Shown here piece after piece: positions 33,601 to 46,068 of a stretch of DNA of 64,000 bases; within the stretch, counting starts at the first letter, position 1, and every line of letters starts with the position of its first letter. The notes beneath the pieces are model-generated. The model did no database searches and was not told the DNA's origin. It saw nothing but the letters and a program-made list of their open reading frames with translations. The stretch is taken from positions 36,160,001 through 36,224,000 of the forward strand of contig NC_056760.1 of NCBI RefSeq assembly GCF_018687715.1. Reading direction: 5' to 3'. Made by a program: the position numbers and the translations under genes. The stretch comes from Carya illinoinensis. Lineage: Eukaryota; Streptophyta; Magnoliopsida; Fagales; Juglandaceae.

Positions 33601-36077
33601 TAAGATTTATCTACAAGAATATGGTTAAAGTTCACTAAGAAATCAAATTTATCAACAAATGTGCTATTTAAGCATATAAATGGAGTTAATATTTGAAGAT
33701 CTTAGAATTCGAATATCGGATGAAGAACACGTTATTTGGAATTTTGAAGTAGAAATCACGCCTCGGCTGCAACTTGTATTGATGCCCTATTTGCAGAAAA
33801 TTAGTTTATATAGTTACTCGTTTAGAGATTGTGACCAAGTTGAGTATGCAAAAGGAGAAAAAGAGTTTTGTAGCTATGATAAGAAAACTTAATTTTCTTG
33901 GAGTGTTTGACAAGAACCACACAAAACACAACAAGGGAGATCTGTACGTGTGATGTGAGACAAATTTAGCTACTGGAGATTCCGGTAAAAGAAAAAAGAT
34001 TTTAAGTTTTTTTAGAGTTTTTAGTGGCTATTGAGATAAGAATTTATATTACAAAAGTTTTGTAAGAAAACTTAAAAGAGTAGAGATTCTTACTTCATAA
34101 TTTGATTTGGGCAAAGCTTTCGTTTTTGGTTTGGTTTTTTTTAAGAGAGCCTAGGTTGCAACTGAAACTGAAAGAATCAATGTGGCGACCTTGGGTGCTG
34201 TAAAGGTTCGTAGTTGTGCCCAGGCTAAGAGGGCAGCTGCAATTATAGTCTGACATGTTAATGTTTATGGGTAGAAAGAAGAAGGGTCAAGAGAAGCTAA
34301 GAAGAAGATGTACTTGAGTAACTAGTGTTAAAAAGACATTGGGTGAAAGAAAATTTAAGCATCGACGGAAATATTTGGACGCAAAAAAGCTATGTTTCTT
34401 GTAGTGAGTTGAGTTTGGTTCAACAACCAAACACAACTTAAATTGTAATGATTTTTTCTTGATACATTGGGCGAGGGGGTCAAACTCAAGACCTCCATTT
34501 GGAGACTTGGTTGTTTTGTCATCAGGACATACGCCTAAGGCTTCCTTAATTGTGATGATTTGGTGCAAAAAATCAGGACAAACTGAAACCATCAAGTGCA
34601 GAGCAGGTGCCATATGCCTGCATGTTGCAAAAAATGAACTATTATGAGAATTAAAGAGACAATGCACTATATGTTCAAAGAGGATTTCCAAACAATGCAC
34701 TATAGGTTCTAGCTCTATCAACAAAAATATATAAGGTTCTGCCTACAAGTAAGAAAAGGGCAATAAACAAGAAAGAAAAAGTCAAAATTCAAAAGTTAAA
34801 ATAAGAAAGAGGACCTTGATGCTCGTGTGCATCAACAAGTTTCTACTGATGCTACCAACTTGTTAGGCGTTGGATCCTGCGATACAGATAGCCTCTTTTA
34901 CAAGGATGAATTCAGAAGAACATCAAACCAGAAAATTAAAATAAGTCAGTAAAGGAAATTATATGGTCAGAATCAAAACTGATTGCACCAAAAAGAAACA
35001 AATGTTACATTAATAATGATGCTCATGGAGAAAATTTTATAAAATGATAGCTACTACTGTTGTTTCAATTAATCAATATACATCTATACTACATGTAGTT
35101 AACAAGAAGAGAAAAAGCAGCCTGCATCCCAATGCCGACAATGGAAAATCTCTTATGGCATTTTCACACATCCCTGCCCCCTTAAAGCTAAAAACTTTGG
35201 GCTTAAAAAAAATAGCACTAAACAGGATACATAATACTGCAACTACAGTTGGTTGAATTTTCTTCAAATCCTGAAATGTAACTGATACAAATTGTCTCAA
35301 TGCAGTATGATCATGGTTATTGATTGGCATCTCAATGGACAGCATTAAATACATTAAAACCCAACAAAGAGAAGCTATACTTTAAATACAAGCAAGGAAG
35401 AGAGGCAAGCTCAAAGATATGTCAGTACTAAGATGAAATTACCCAAAAAAACACTCTGATATGTGGCAGAGACTGTTACAGGGCAATTATGAGACTTTCC
35501 TCCATAAATAAATTATGAAGACACAAAAAAATAAACCAAGTATATGTAAATAATTGAATAAACCAATTCTCACAAATCCACAGAGTAGCATAGTGAACAA
35601 AATACTTGAATCAGATGTAACATACATGGCAGCCAACAACTTCCATTTGTAGAGGCAAGCTTGAGTTTCCAGTGGGCGGAATTCATTGTCAGAGATAACT
35701 GTCTTCTTGCAGTGTAGAAGGCAATTAAGATACAAGCCTCTAAAGGTTGGAGTAAAATACAAACTTTGTTATAAAGAAAAAAAGGTATCTTCAATAATAC
35801 CAGTTTGGATCTCAAGGTATAAAAAATCTGTCACACCTTGAACTGTGTCGTGTCATGTGCTACTTGTATAGGTATAAAGTTTGAAAGATTTTGCAATAAT
35901 ATAATAACAGTGACTGAGAACATGCCTCTTATATATCATGAAAATATGACACATAGCTAAATGCAAAAAAAAATATTACTTTTTTTATATGCTAGTCACA
36001 TACCTACAGAGCCCTTTATAGTAAACAAAATAACAAGGAAGTTTCTATGTTTTGGACGTGTTTCACATGCCCAGCCG
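33601..36077. other. No gene recognised; scattered duplicate pieces
   Basis: Part of 33600-33960 matches 52665-52930, and 34245-34340 matches 52990-53105. 34605-34692 is an inverted match to 12955-13045. An open stretch at about 34810-34924 (+), including TDATNLLGVGSCDTDSLFYK, looks protein-like, but I could not identify it. - strand frames near 35490-35815 are unassigned. Confidence 0.35.
34605..34692 (-). repeat. Inverted copy of a block D segment
   Basis: 'tgcatgttgcaaaaaatgaa' through 'gaggatttcc' is the reverse complement of the block D stretch around 12951-13040 and 28868-28960. It shows that block D material was also inserted in reverse. Confidence 0.6.
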
Positions 36078-38094
36078 GATCTCCTTGGACACCTAGGGGA
36101 TTAGGGCTCCTCTACATTACCCTATTTTCAACCACAATTTACTGTTTATACATGTTATTTACACAATTTTGTTTTCACAACTAGGAAAACCTGTCTTGCA
36201 CGTTACATGGAGTCATTGAAGAAGAAGCACTTGGAGTAAAGACAAAGGCAACATGCATACTTTATAGTCATTATTCTTGATCAGCATATCCATCTTGTGC
36301 AAAGAAAGCCAAAATCAAGTTTCCTAAAACTGCTCCAAAGTTTTGTTAATCGAACAGCTAAATACAAGTCCTAACTCTGTCTGCTATAAGTTGCAGTTAT
36401 GCTCTTTGACATGTTGTACTAGATTTCAATTATCCCCTGCATAAGAACATAAATTTATACAACTTATGGCACAAAAGAAAGCTATGAAAATCAAATCAAC
36501 TAAGATGAACTTCTCAAATAACAAACATTTCTGACGTAGTGTGTATTAAAAAATTCTGGCAGCATGTAAGTTTCTGACACTCGCAACTCCAACTAACAAA
36601 AAAGGAACACTAGATTGTTGATATTGTTAAAATATGATAAAAGATAAAGCCGGTGACATCATTTAAGAGTAAAAATGATGAAAGATATGCTTTCTATGAG
36701 ACTAATGTGAAGACTGCCTCCCTATTTTGTTCAATTGGGTGATTTAGTGTTTAAAGCTCCAGTATTTCTACATCACACAACACCCAATGTCCAAGGTACA
36801 ATTAGAACTGAAACATGAAAAAAAAAATTGTCCAGGGTAACCATAACAACCAAGCCTTTTAAGTGATAAGTAACTAAAAAAAGTACTTCTAACTATCACT
36901 TTTGAGGCCACACTAAAGCTAAAGTTTCATGGTGAGTATCAGTCCAAGGTCTAGACACTATATTAAATATAATAGCATAAATCAATTCGTTGAATTTATA
37001 TAAATATATATAAAGCAATTAGGCCTTAAAAAGAAAAGAAAGAGAAGACAAACAGAGCATCACAATGAGTTGGTAGTCCCACTGAAAATAAAATAATGGT
37101 GCTCATAAGTTTTCTTTCTCCACGACAACAAGCAAGAATCCCAAAACCCAAGGCTTTTACCACTTGAGCCAACCCCTAGGGGTTCAAAGGTGGATTCTAG
37201 TCTATCATGACCATTAATTCAGCAGGAGAGGAGCCAATTATGGCAATCCTTCATTCTGAACAACCAAGGAGATATCAGTATAGGCAAAAGTGCACAAATC
37301 CTAGGGTCTTCACTTTGAGATAACTCAACATGATGCTGATGATTCATGTTAACTAATGGCCCACACAACAAAGCTCAACAGACACTCAAAAACAAAATAT
37401 TAGCAGATATATTGAAGTGATTAAAGAGCAACATCACCTACCATTTTATTCATAAGTGAGAAGTTTGAAGAATTTGCAAATAGAGCTGTTGCTATCTGTT
37501 TTATTTGTAATACTAGTAAGTTGCCAAACAGTAGATGATAGAGCTGTTGATATCTGGATATATGAATCATAAAACCATGTAAAGCAATTGCAACTGAATT
37601 CGGGAGTTAATACAGATAGAAAGTCGATGAATGCACACCTCAGTAGAGATCCATAACCACCCCCAAAAGAAAATTTTCCACACAGGGAGAGCTGTACCAG
37701 TGGTTAAAAAAAGCATGTTACAAGCACATTTATGCAACTATATTGAGAAAAATATTTCCGAACAATATGCAACAATAACATATCCAACATCAAGAAATTA
37801 TAAGGAGTTATATAACAGAATTAGTTCAGAAAACCATACACAAGCATGACAGCCCATTCAAATGCTTGTCTATGTATTTGTGAGCATGACAACCCATAGA
37901 TAATATTTACATATGTATTTATAAGCATGACAGCCCATTCACATGTGCACAAATACCCAAGAATAAGACCATTAAAGTAGACAAATACCATATTAAAGTA
38001 AAACAAAAATGATCTAGTTTGGAACTTAATCATCTATGCATGCATCATGCTAAAACTATGGGATGAGAAAACCAAGAAGAGGAACACTAGATTG
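36078..38094 (+). repeat. Segmental duplication block C, copy 1
   Basis: Collinear with 62060-63929, starting 'gatctccttggacacctagg' and ending in 'aggaacactagattgttaaa'. Copy 2 lacks about 170 bp here (roughly 37315-37485). Within it, 37845-37960 holds three imperfect direct repeats around 'gcatgacagcccattca'. There is no recognisable coding sequence. It is followed by block A in both places. Confidence 0.8.
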
Positions 38095-39545
38095 TTAAAA
38101 CTAATGGTATAAAGATATATATTGTGTCATTGAGTTTTTTGGGTTTAGTTGTTTTCCCTCCTTGTATAAAAGCATTTGCATCATAACTGTATTTACTTAG
38201 TGTAAAATGATCTTGGAAACATTTTCTGTATTTTTCTATGCTGTGCTATGTTTGGAGAATTGACTTGGATCCATGTAAATTTGTGGATTGGATCTGTGGC
38301 ATGGTGGTTTTAGGAAGTTATTGGCTGAGAGTTCAGCTATTTCCAGTTTTGGATTGTTTCAGGAATGGTGGTGGATGAGATGTGATACTTTTAGGAGTCT
38401 TTGCCTATTAAATGTAATGATTTCTGATTTTGGGGTCTTTTTTCTCGAGTTCTTAAAGTGGATTATTTTCTATGCATGCCATTCTAGGTTTTCAAATTAT
38501 GGGATTTAGTTGTTATTGTAGAAAATGAGATTATTATTATCCTCCTCCACTTTGCAAAGGAAGAGAGAGTTAGTTTCTTGGATTTGGGTGTGACATGTTT
38601 ATTGTGGACGCCAATAATTGTTTTGAATTAAAGGTTTTGGACAGGAAAGAAAAAACATATTTTTGAATGCTTTTTGCAGTTGAATTTTATACAATGCAAT
38701 GGACTAAGCTCACTAGTAGGATATCAGACTATGTTCTTAAGCATTTTTATCTTGTCATTACAATCTCGTCATCCATCTTGTTCATTAACCCATTGGTTCT
38801 CGATCCAACCAATTTCAGTATTTACTGTTTAGACCTGTTATTTCCACAATTTTTTTCACAACTAGGAAAACATGCCTTACACGTTACACTACTGCTAGTA
38901 TGTCTGTATATATATATATATATGGTAACCTTGTATGTGATGCTAGATATATATGTATAGTAACCTTGTATGTGATGCTACGCTGGAGGCAAAAAGGTAA
39001 TGCTAGATATGGACTTTCATTTCTTCCCTTTGGCTTTATAGAGATGATGTCTATTAAAATGTGGCCTGAATTGTTTTTGAATGTCTTTGTCATTTCAGTA
39101 TCAGCTGCAATGTCTTAATCCAATTATTATTTGGCAGCACTTCTTTTGCATCTTTTCTGTCCCGGATAAGCTTTCAAGCTCATAAATGATGGATGGTTGA
39201 ATCATAGTAATGGTTGAATGATAACTTCGTTTATTATGGTGACTAACATGAGTTTTTAATTTTTTTTTCTGCATCAGCTGCTGCCTCATTTCTCCGACGA
39301 GCATGCATTTTTAAGTTCGGAAGAAATTTCCATAACAAAGGTACTATTAGTTTTTTTTTTTATTCTATATTTTGGTTCACTTATTCAATCTAAATCCTTA
39401 ACTATAACTCTTTGCAGATGACTTCACACTGCCTTCACAATGCCTTCACCTGATTTTAACAATGAGGTTTTACAAACAGGTCTAGACATCAGAAGTTGCT
39501 TTATGAAGTTTTTTTAGCATCTTATACGTACAAGGGAGGGTTTGA
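38095..39545 (+). repeat. Segmental duplication block A, copy 2 (GRAM exon remnant at 39138-39215)
   Basis: Collinear with 10430-11960. The GRAM exon here reads 'cacttcttttgcatctttt' with an extra T, and 'cccggataagc' where copy 1 has 'cccgtgatgaagc', so the frame is destroyed. A (TA)n tract at about 38908-38922 differs from copy 1. Confidence 0.75.
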
Positions 39546-40510
39546 GGATCATCTATATTAGTTGAATGTGGTGATCCTTAAAGAGTTGAGCGTAGATGCA
39601 GTGTCGATTGACAGTATTTTCGCTTTTCTTTTTTTAGATTTCTCGCTATCTCTCTCACTTTATCTTCCATTTTCCAAATTTCATACTCGTGCTGTAATAT
39701 ATCATCCCATGTCTTCTAAGCCTTATTCTCTCTTATACGAATGTTCTCTTCTAACAAATAAAATATATCTGCACATATAAAAAATTCACACCTTGCATCT
39801 CCAACTCCCAATTAACATGAAGTAGATACAATAAATATTTTTTTTTCTATATATGGTAAAGAAAATGATACTCATACAACCTTTTTTATAATCATGTTTT
39901 TATAAAAATATCCATATGAGAAAAAGTATTTCAAATATGTTCAGGACATATTATGCTTTCATGCATCTTTAATTTATAAGTTGCTTATTGCAAAATGACG
40001 TTCCCAAAACATACTGAAAGAAGCTGTGCCGACAGAAAGTTTCACTTTCATGACATTGTTGAGGTTTTTAGTGTTTGCTAAATTCGGTTTTAAAACAATT
40101 GGTTACGTATGTTAATGATTGGAAAATACACTAAGATTTATGTACAAGATTATGGTTAAAGTAAATAGCAGAATAACTAAAGCTTTAAAATAAGAATTTT
40201 ATACATAATCCTTTAAATATATTTTTTGTAAAAATGATGTTTTGGAAAAATATCAAACCAGGCCCAGCACGAGTTAAATCCATGGGCTTTAATGGCAATC
40301 TTGTAAATATATCCAAAAGCAGGCATTTTCTGAAACCTGAAAAACCTAAATAGAATCAAAGCAACTTTAAATCCATGGGATCGGTTGTTGAAGGAGAAGA
40401 CGTGTTTTGCTGGACAGTGGTATTCGACGTAAAGCAGCTGATCATCCGTGAAGGAGATAAAAGAAAAGAAAAGGGCGAGAAGAAGACAGAGTTGGTGTAG
40501 GTGATAAATA

Positions 40511-41419
40511 ATGAGTGGGAGACTTGGTATTATTTGCAACGATGGAGGAAGCGTCACAGGCATCGAAAGATCTCATCAAGGTTTGAGAGGTCAGTTGAAA
40601 CTCAACTTCTCTTTCTTCCCAAATTTAGTCAGTCTTGGGCTTAGTGAGAACAACCTTCATGGGCGTATCCCACTTGAGATTGGGATGCTAAAAAATCTGA
40701 CTTATTTATACCTTTATCGGAACATGCTCGTCGGTCCAATCCCAACCACTCTGGGTCATTTAACTAATTTGAGAATTTTATACCTTTATCAAAATAAAAT
40801 CAATGGATCCATTCCCCCCGAAATAGGGATGCTGAAAAATCTTACCTATTTATCCCTTTCTTCGAATATGCTTGTTGGTCAAATTCCTTCCACAATTGGT
40901 CATTTAACTAATTTGGAATCTTTGTACCTTGGTCAGAATAAAATCAATGGATCAATTCCCCCCGAAATAGGGATGCTGAAAAATCTTACCCGTTTATATC
41001 TTGGTTCGAACATGCTTGCCGATCCAGTCCCTTTCGTCTGGGATAATTTGACTAATTTGAAATATTTAGACCTTAGTGGAAACTACTTAACCGGAAGCAT
41101 TCCCTATCATGAGGATAACCCTTCTTGGGTGAAATATGTCAACCTTAGTCACAACTTTTTCATAGGAGAAATACCCAGTGCACTAGGGAGTGCTGTAGTA
41201 GGTCATCTCTCGAGTTTGGATCTTAGCTACAATGATCTTACAGGCCATATCCCCCCTTCTCTCATTTATATAAAAGAAATCAACTTGTCACACAATTCTT
41301 TGAAGGGTCAAATTCCAGACGGTTTTGATAAGCATCATAAATCCCACACATTAATTGGCAATAGGGATTTATGTGGTCAGTTCAAGAATATTTTTCCTCC
41401 ATGTCCCAAAAGCAAATAA
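40511..41419 (+). CDS. Receptor kinase copy 3, ectodomain half: about ten LRRs, 302 residues
   Basis: An open frame of about ten 24-residue LRRs of the plant type (LxxNxLxGxIP), followed by the Cys cap (NRDLCGQFKN, then FPPCPK). Two repeat types alternate (NMLVGPIPTTLGHLT and NKINGSIPPEIGMLK), so the domain grew by two-repeat units. A TAA at 41417 ends it where copy 4 has AAG, just before the membrane span. In frame beyond the stop come the membrane segment and kinase. The start is unusual: no signal peptide is visible, and the sequence before about 40530 is not related to the leaders of copies 2 and 4, so the 5' exon was replaced or lost. As it stands the product would be a non-secreted LRR protein, or it is a pseudogene. 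Confidence 0.6.
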   Translation: MSGRLGIICNDGGSVTGIERSHQGLRGQLKLNFSFFPNLVSLGLSENNLHGRIPLEIGMLKNLTYLYLYRNMLVGPIPTTLGHLTNLRILYLYQNKINGSIPPEIGMLKNLTYLSLSSNMLVGQIPSTIGHLTNLESLYLGQNKINGSIPPEIGMLKNLTRLYLGSNMLADPVPFVWDNLTNLKYLDLSGNYLTGSIPYHEDNPSWVKYVNLSHNFFIGEIPSALGSAVVGHLSSLDLSYNDLTGHIPPSLIYIKEINLSHNSLKGQIPDGFDKHHKSHTLIGNRDLCGQFKNIFPPCPKSK

Positions 41420-41494
41420 TCAATCATAACCAAAATAGAAATTTTTGCCCCCATCACCACTTTCCTCGGATTCCTGGTTATTGGAGGTATTCTC

Positions 41495-43602
41495 ATGTCT
41501 CGTGTGTTCAAAGAAAATCAACATGAGTTAAGAGAATCTAAGGATGGAAACATATTCTCGATATGGAATTATGACGGACATATTGCATATGAAGACATCA
41601 TTGAAGCAACTGAGGATTTTGACATCAGATATTTTATTGGAACCGGTGGTTATGGTAGTGTTTACAAAGCTAAATTACCAAGCGGAAATGTGGTTGCCTT
41701 AAAGAAACTTCATCAGAGAGAGGCTGAGAATCCAATTTTCTATAAGAGTTTTATAAATGAAGTGAGGGTGTTAACAGAGATTCGACATCGAAATATTGTG
41801 AAGCTGCATGGGTTCTGTGTACATAAAGGATGCAGATTTTTAATTTATGAGTACATAGAAAGGGGAAGCCTATTTTGTGTCCTAAGAAATGTTGATGAAG
41901 CTATGGAACTGGATTGGAGCAAGAGGGTAAACATCATCAAAGGCACAGCACATGCCTTATCTTATATGCATCATGCATGCATCCCAGCAATTGTTCATAG
42001 AGATATATCATCCAACAACATTTTGTTGAACTCTGAGTTTCAAGCTTTTATCTCTGACTTTGGAATTGCTAAACTCCTTGATCCTGACTCCTCCAATCAA
42101 ACATTGGTTGCTGGCACTTATGGTTATATTGCCCCAGGTAAATTGTTAATTGGTTATTTATACTCCAAAAATGTCATTTAAATTATTTAATTAAGAATAT
42201 TAAATATAATTATTCCATTAGTCATGTATCTAGACATTTTTTAAGATTAATTTTCTTTACTATTTTTTTTTCTTTGCCAAATTTACAATTTATGAATCGT
42301 TATCACCAATTAAGCTAAAAGGATATTAAGTTGATAAAACTAAAAAGACATGTAATATAATCTAAAATCCCAATAATCTTAAATTATAAATTTAATTAGA
42401 TATATTTGTTCTTCATTTAAATCTTTAGCATAATCGCATATATTATTTAATAATAATACATTTGGAGAGTGGATAATGAGACTATATAGGAATAGTTTTC
42501 AATTAGCAATAATATAATAATATATATAGTAGCTTCCTATAATCAAAGTTTCATGATTTAAAATTTGTTTTCAAATTTAGAAATTTTTTATATTCAAATT
42601 ATATCCTCTATGCAATAAAATTAAAAAATAAATAGTTGACGCTAGAACTCATTTATGTGAACTTTGTTTATTTTTAAGAATATTATATAATGAAGTTGTC
42701 AAGTCTTTGTAGTTTTTCTCTTTAAGAATATTATATATTTTAAAAACTAAAGATTATTATCGCTATCTTGATTAAATATTATTCTTCATTCAATATTTTA
42801 CTGTTAAATTAGAATTATCAAATTAATTAGATGTTTTACTGTTTATTTAATAAGATTGATTGAATTATATATTATTTAATTTTTATATAATAATATAATT
42901 GGAGTGATGACGTCACATTACAAATAGAAATCAGATATTTAAATAATATGCCATTTTCATTTAATAATATTACTTCCTAGAAAAATAATAAATTTAATTA
43001 GATATATTATTTTCAATTTATAAATCCAATCTATATTTATAGTAGAGTGGTTGGGAATATGAGAAAACATTTATGCTTTGAAGGTTATATAGCGCATATA
43101 GTTTAGATAAAATTAATAAATATAGATATAAATTCCAAGATTAATATGAGAAGCCATGTTGAACAAATGGCTCAAAAAATATTACTTATCATTATTGTTT
43201 GTATGGAATCCTGCACAATTGCAAACACTCATTTTAAAAGACATTGACCGTATTTAGTTGATCTCATCGTTTTTTTCTTCCTCTATAGAGTTTGCCTACA
43301 CAATGACAGTTATTAAAAAATGTGATGTATATAGCTTTGGAGTGGTGGCGCTAGAAGTATTAATGGGAAGGCATCCAGGAGAACTTTTGTCCTCATTATC
43401 ATCATCATCATCTCAAAACATGATGCTAAATGAAATATTAAATCACCGCCTACCACCTCCAAATCGTCTAATTGGACAGGATATTTTGCTTGTTGCTACA
43501 ATAGCATTTGCATGCCTTCACACTCAGCCAAAGGCTCGGCCTACAATGAAATGTGTGTCACAAGAATTTCTTTCTCGCAAAAAGCCAAATGTCATACCTT
43601 GA
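41495..43602 (+). CDS. Receptor kinase copy 3, kinase half (two exons, 318 residues)
   Basis: Exons 41495-42137 and 43289-43602 join in frame. Kinase motifs are all present: Gly-loop [12 protein letters not shown] (residues 48-59), ATP-binding Lys70, Glu89, HRD Asp170 with Asn175, DFG Asp188 and GTYGYIAPE. This is the only copy with all catalytic motifs intact. The membrane segment ([19 protein letters not shown]) precedes the first ATG in the same frame, but is cut off from the LRRs by the stop at 41417. One C is missing from the C-terminal run (CATACCTTG where copy 2 has CATACCCTTG), so the protein ends about 20 residues earlier than copy 2. Translation from 41495 would give a soluble kinase. 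It converges on PRXL2 copy 3. Confidence 0.6.
42138..43288 (+). other. Kinase intron of copy 3
   Basis: A GT..AG intron of 1,151 bp, alignable throughout with those of copies 2 and 4. AT-rich, with no inserted element visible. Confidence 0.75.
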
Positions 43603-45044
43603 CTACGGTTTCACTCCCACAACTGAGCAAACAAGCAACATATATGGCTGGATTAGGATTTGTTTATTGTTAGGGTGTTTTGTGTGTTGTCAATGTGTCG
43701 TTTACATTTCTCAATCTGTTTTCAAGAAAAATATTATTTTTAAGCATTCCAAATCACCCCATAAACCTGAAGTACTTACTTTTCAAAGTTGGAAGCGGCT
43801 GAAATAGAATGGGGCCGATGTGTTTGTATGAGATAAGTGTGCAAATATAAAGTAGAAGTGAATTAACTAAAATCTCATAGAGAATTTTAGTAGATTCATA
43901 ATTTCTTCTTCATGAACAATAGACTTTTCAAAATATCTTTGATATCAGGATCATCCCCAGCTTCTTTGTCCTACTCAAAAAGAAATAAACAAATTTTATA
44001 TCTAGTTGGAGTGGTACCTAGCATAAAAGCTCAAAACTTTAAAGGCTTAAGTGGAGTCTTTTGATACTCCTCTTCGATCTTAATTGTATAATAAAATATA
44101 TTTAGATAAGGTTACAGAAAGTGTAAAAATATACATGTTAACTTTTTTGTGGGTTAGGAAAAAAAGGAAACCATTGATCAATAACAAATATATGACAAAA
44201 GAGAAAGGGGACAGTCTATGATGAGGAACTTAATTACCTTATGAACATATAGGACCTGTAACTATAATTCCACCTTGCTGCCTGAGAAACAACAAACTTA
44301 TTGAAAGCAGACAACTCATATTTGACAAACTTAGCCTAAATAGATGATGGTCATTAAACCAACTATCTTATTGAAGGTAGGCCTTATAATCTATTCAATT
44401 CTATACTTTTGTTTTTCAATTTACCCATTAGTGTAGAGTCAACTATTGCCAAATTTCTTTGGTGGCTTCTCCAAGATCTTGTTTAAGCCACCAAGGGGAT
44501 TTAGTTGTGATGGATTTAGGTTCTGTTGATAATACTATTAAGTCAAGTCAGGATGCAGGTTTTGTTGATAGTTGCTAGGTGTTCAAGAAAAGTACATAAG
44601 TGGATACTTTGATCTCATCATTAAAAAAAATGGACACAGTAGTTACAACAAGATGTTTTGCATGCCAGCCATTTCTAATCATGGCGTCCTTTTCAAATGA
44701 AAGCTTCTAGTCTTGTCAATAACCTTCCATGTATAACTGTATTATCTGGAGACCTACCTGCAACGTCATAGAAACAACTAAACTAAGAATTCCTAGATGC
44801 AATCACAAAGTGCTAATTTTTACAAATACTTTATGTAAGCCACAAGTACTAGTACCAAAAAGGGATCTTCACATACTTTAGTAGTAAATGTAGTTGAAAC
44901 CCCTGAGACAAATTGTAAAGCCTTATACAATGAGTGGGTTGGGTCGGCATAATTTATGAAACAAGCAAGTCTTATTAGTAGGCTGCAAAATTAAGACAAA
45001 TTACAATTTTTGCTGTTGGGAAGAATAGACTCCACAATATAAAA

Positions 45045-45490
45045 TTGAAAAGATTTCTCTTTCATTCTTTTACGCCCTTGCTGTGATGAGTAGTAAAGTC
45101 TTTCCACAATGAAGGCTGATTTGCACCAACATGAATGACATTGTCATTGCTACCATCACCAAACCTTCACCATCTCATCCACATCATTATCACATTATTG
45201 TTGTTATCATCATCATCAATTGGCAACATAAACAATCGTTCCATATGTACACAGATTTCTATAGCATAAAATTGAACAGATTTCTCCTTCATTCTTTTAC
45301 ACCCATGCTTTGATTAATAGTATGGTCTTTTCACAATACATGCTGCTTTGCAACAACATGAATGACACCGTTTATGCTGGCATCACCAAACCTTCACCAT
45401 CTCATCCTTATCATTACCACATTATTGCGTTATCATCATCATCAATTGCCAACAGAAACAATGGTTCCATATCCACACAGACCCCTTTAT
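45045..45490. repeat. Tandem duplication of about 225 bp in a PRXL2 intron
   Basis: The stretch 'agatttctc.ttcattcttt' through 'aacaatggttccatatccac' is present twice (about 45050-45272 and 45273-45490). The corresponding intron of PRXL2 copy 1 has it once (about 3656-3870). The units are diverged, so the event is not very recent. Confidence 0.7.
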
Positions 45491-46068
45491 TATAGAGTAA
45501 TTGAAATTTCAATATATAAAAACTGTAAGAACTTAAATATAAACAAGAAATTTCAAACAGAAAACAAAATAGGACTAGAATTGCATATGTAATTGACCTA
45601 GAGCCACCATCTAATCTCCATGTTTCCATTTTACTCCAGTGACAGTAAAACCAAAGTAGAACTAGATGTACGACTGCTGATACAATAGAATAGACATAGT
45701 ATACAAATTCTTCAAAAACATACGTCTAAATTTTGTTTGCTGAGTAAATGCTCTTGCCTGCATAAAATTACTTCTACCAATTACTTCAAAAATTTATGTT
45801 ATTTCCTTGACAAACAATTGGGACCAAGGGTGAGAAATGATTTCAGTGGAGCATAATGTTGTTAGTCATATATTTATCCTTAAAAAACACGTGAAGAGTG
45901 CCCTTGGTTTCCTCATGAAACTTCCATACATATTTACAATCACCCTTATTCCAAGGATGGCATACTAACTCCCAACAAATACACGAGCACCTTATTATTG
46001 TATACTTAATTAATCTTTTAAGTCTTACTGAAGCAAATATCAGTAGTTCAATTAATCCTCAGTACATA

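Noticed and set aside
34810..34924. Protein-like frame with TDATNLLGVGSCDTDSLFYK
   Set aside because: Too short, no family recognised, no splice partners; mentioned only as unassigned.
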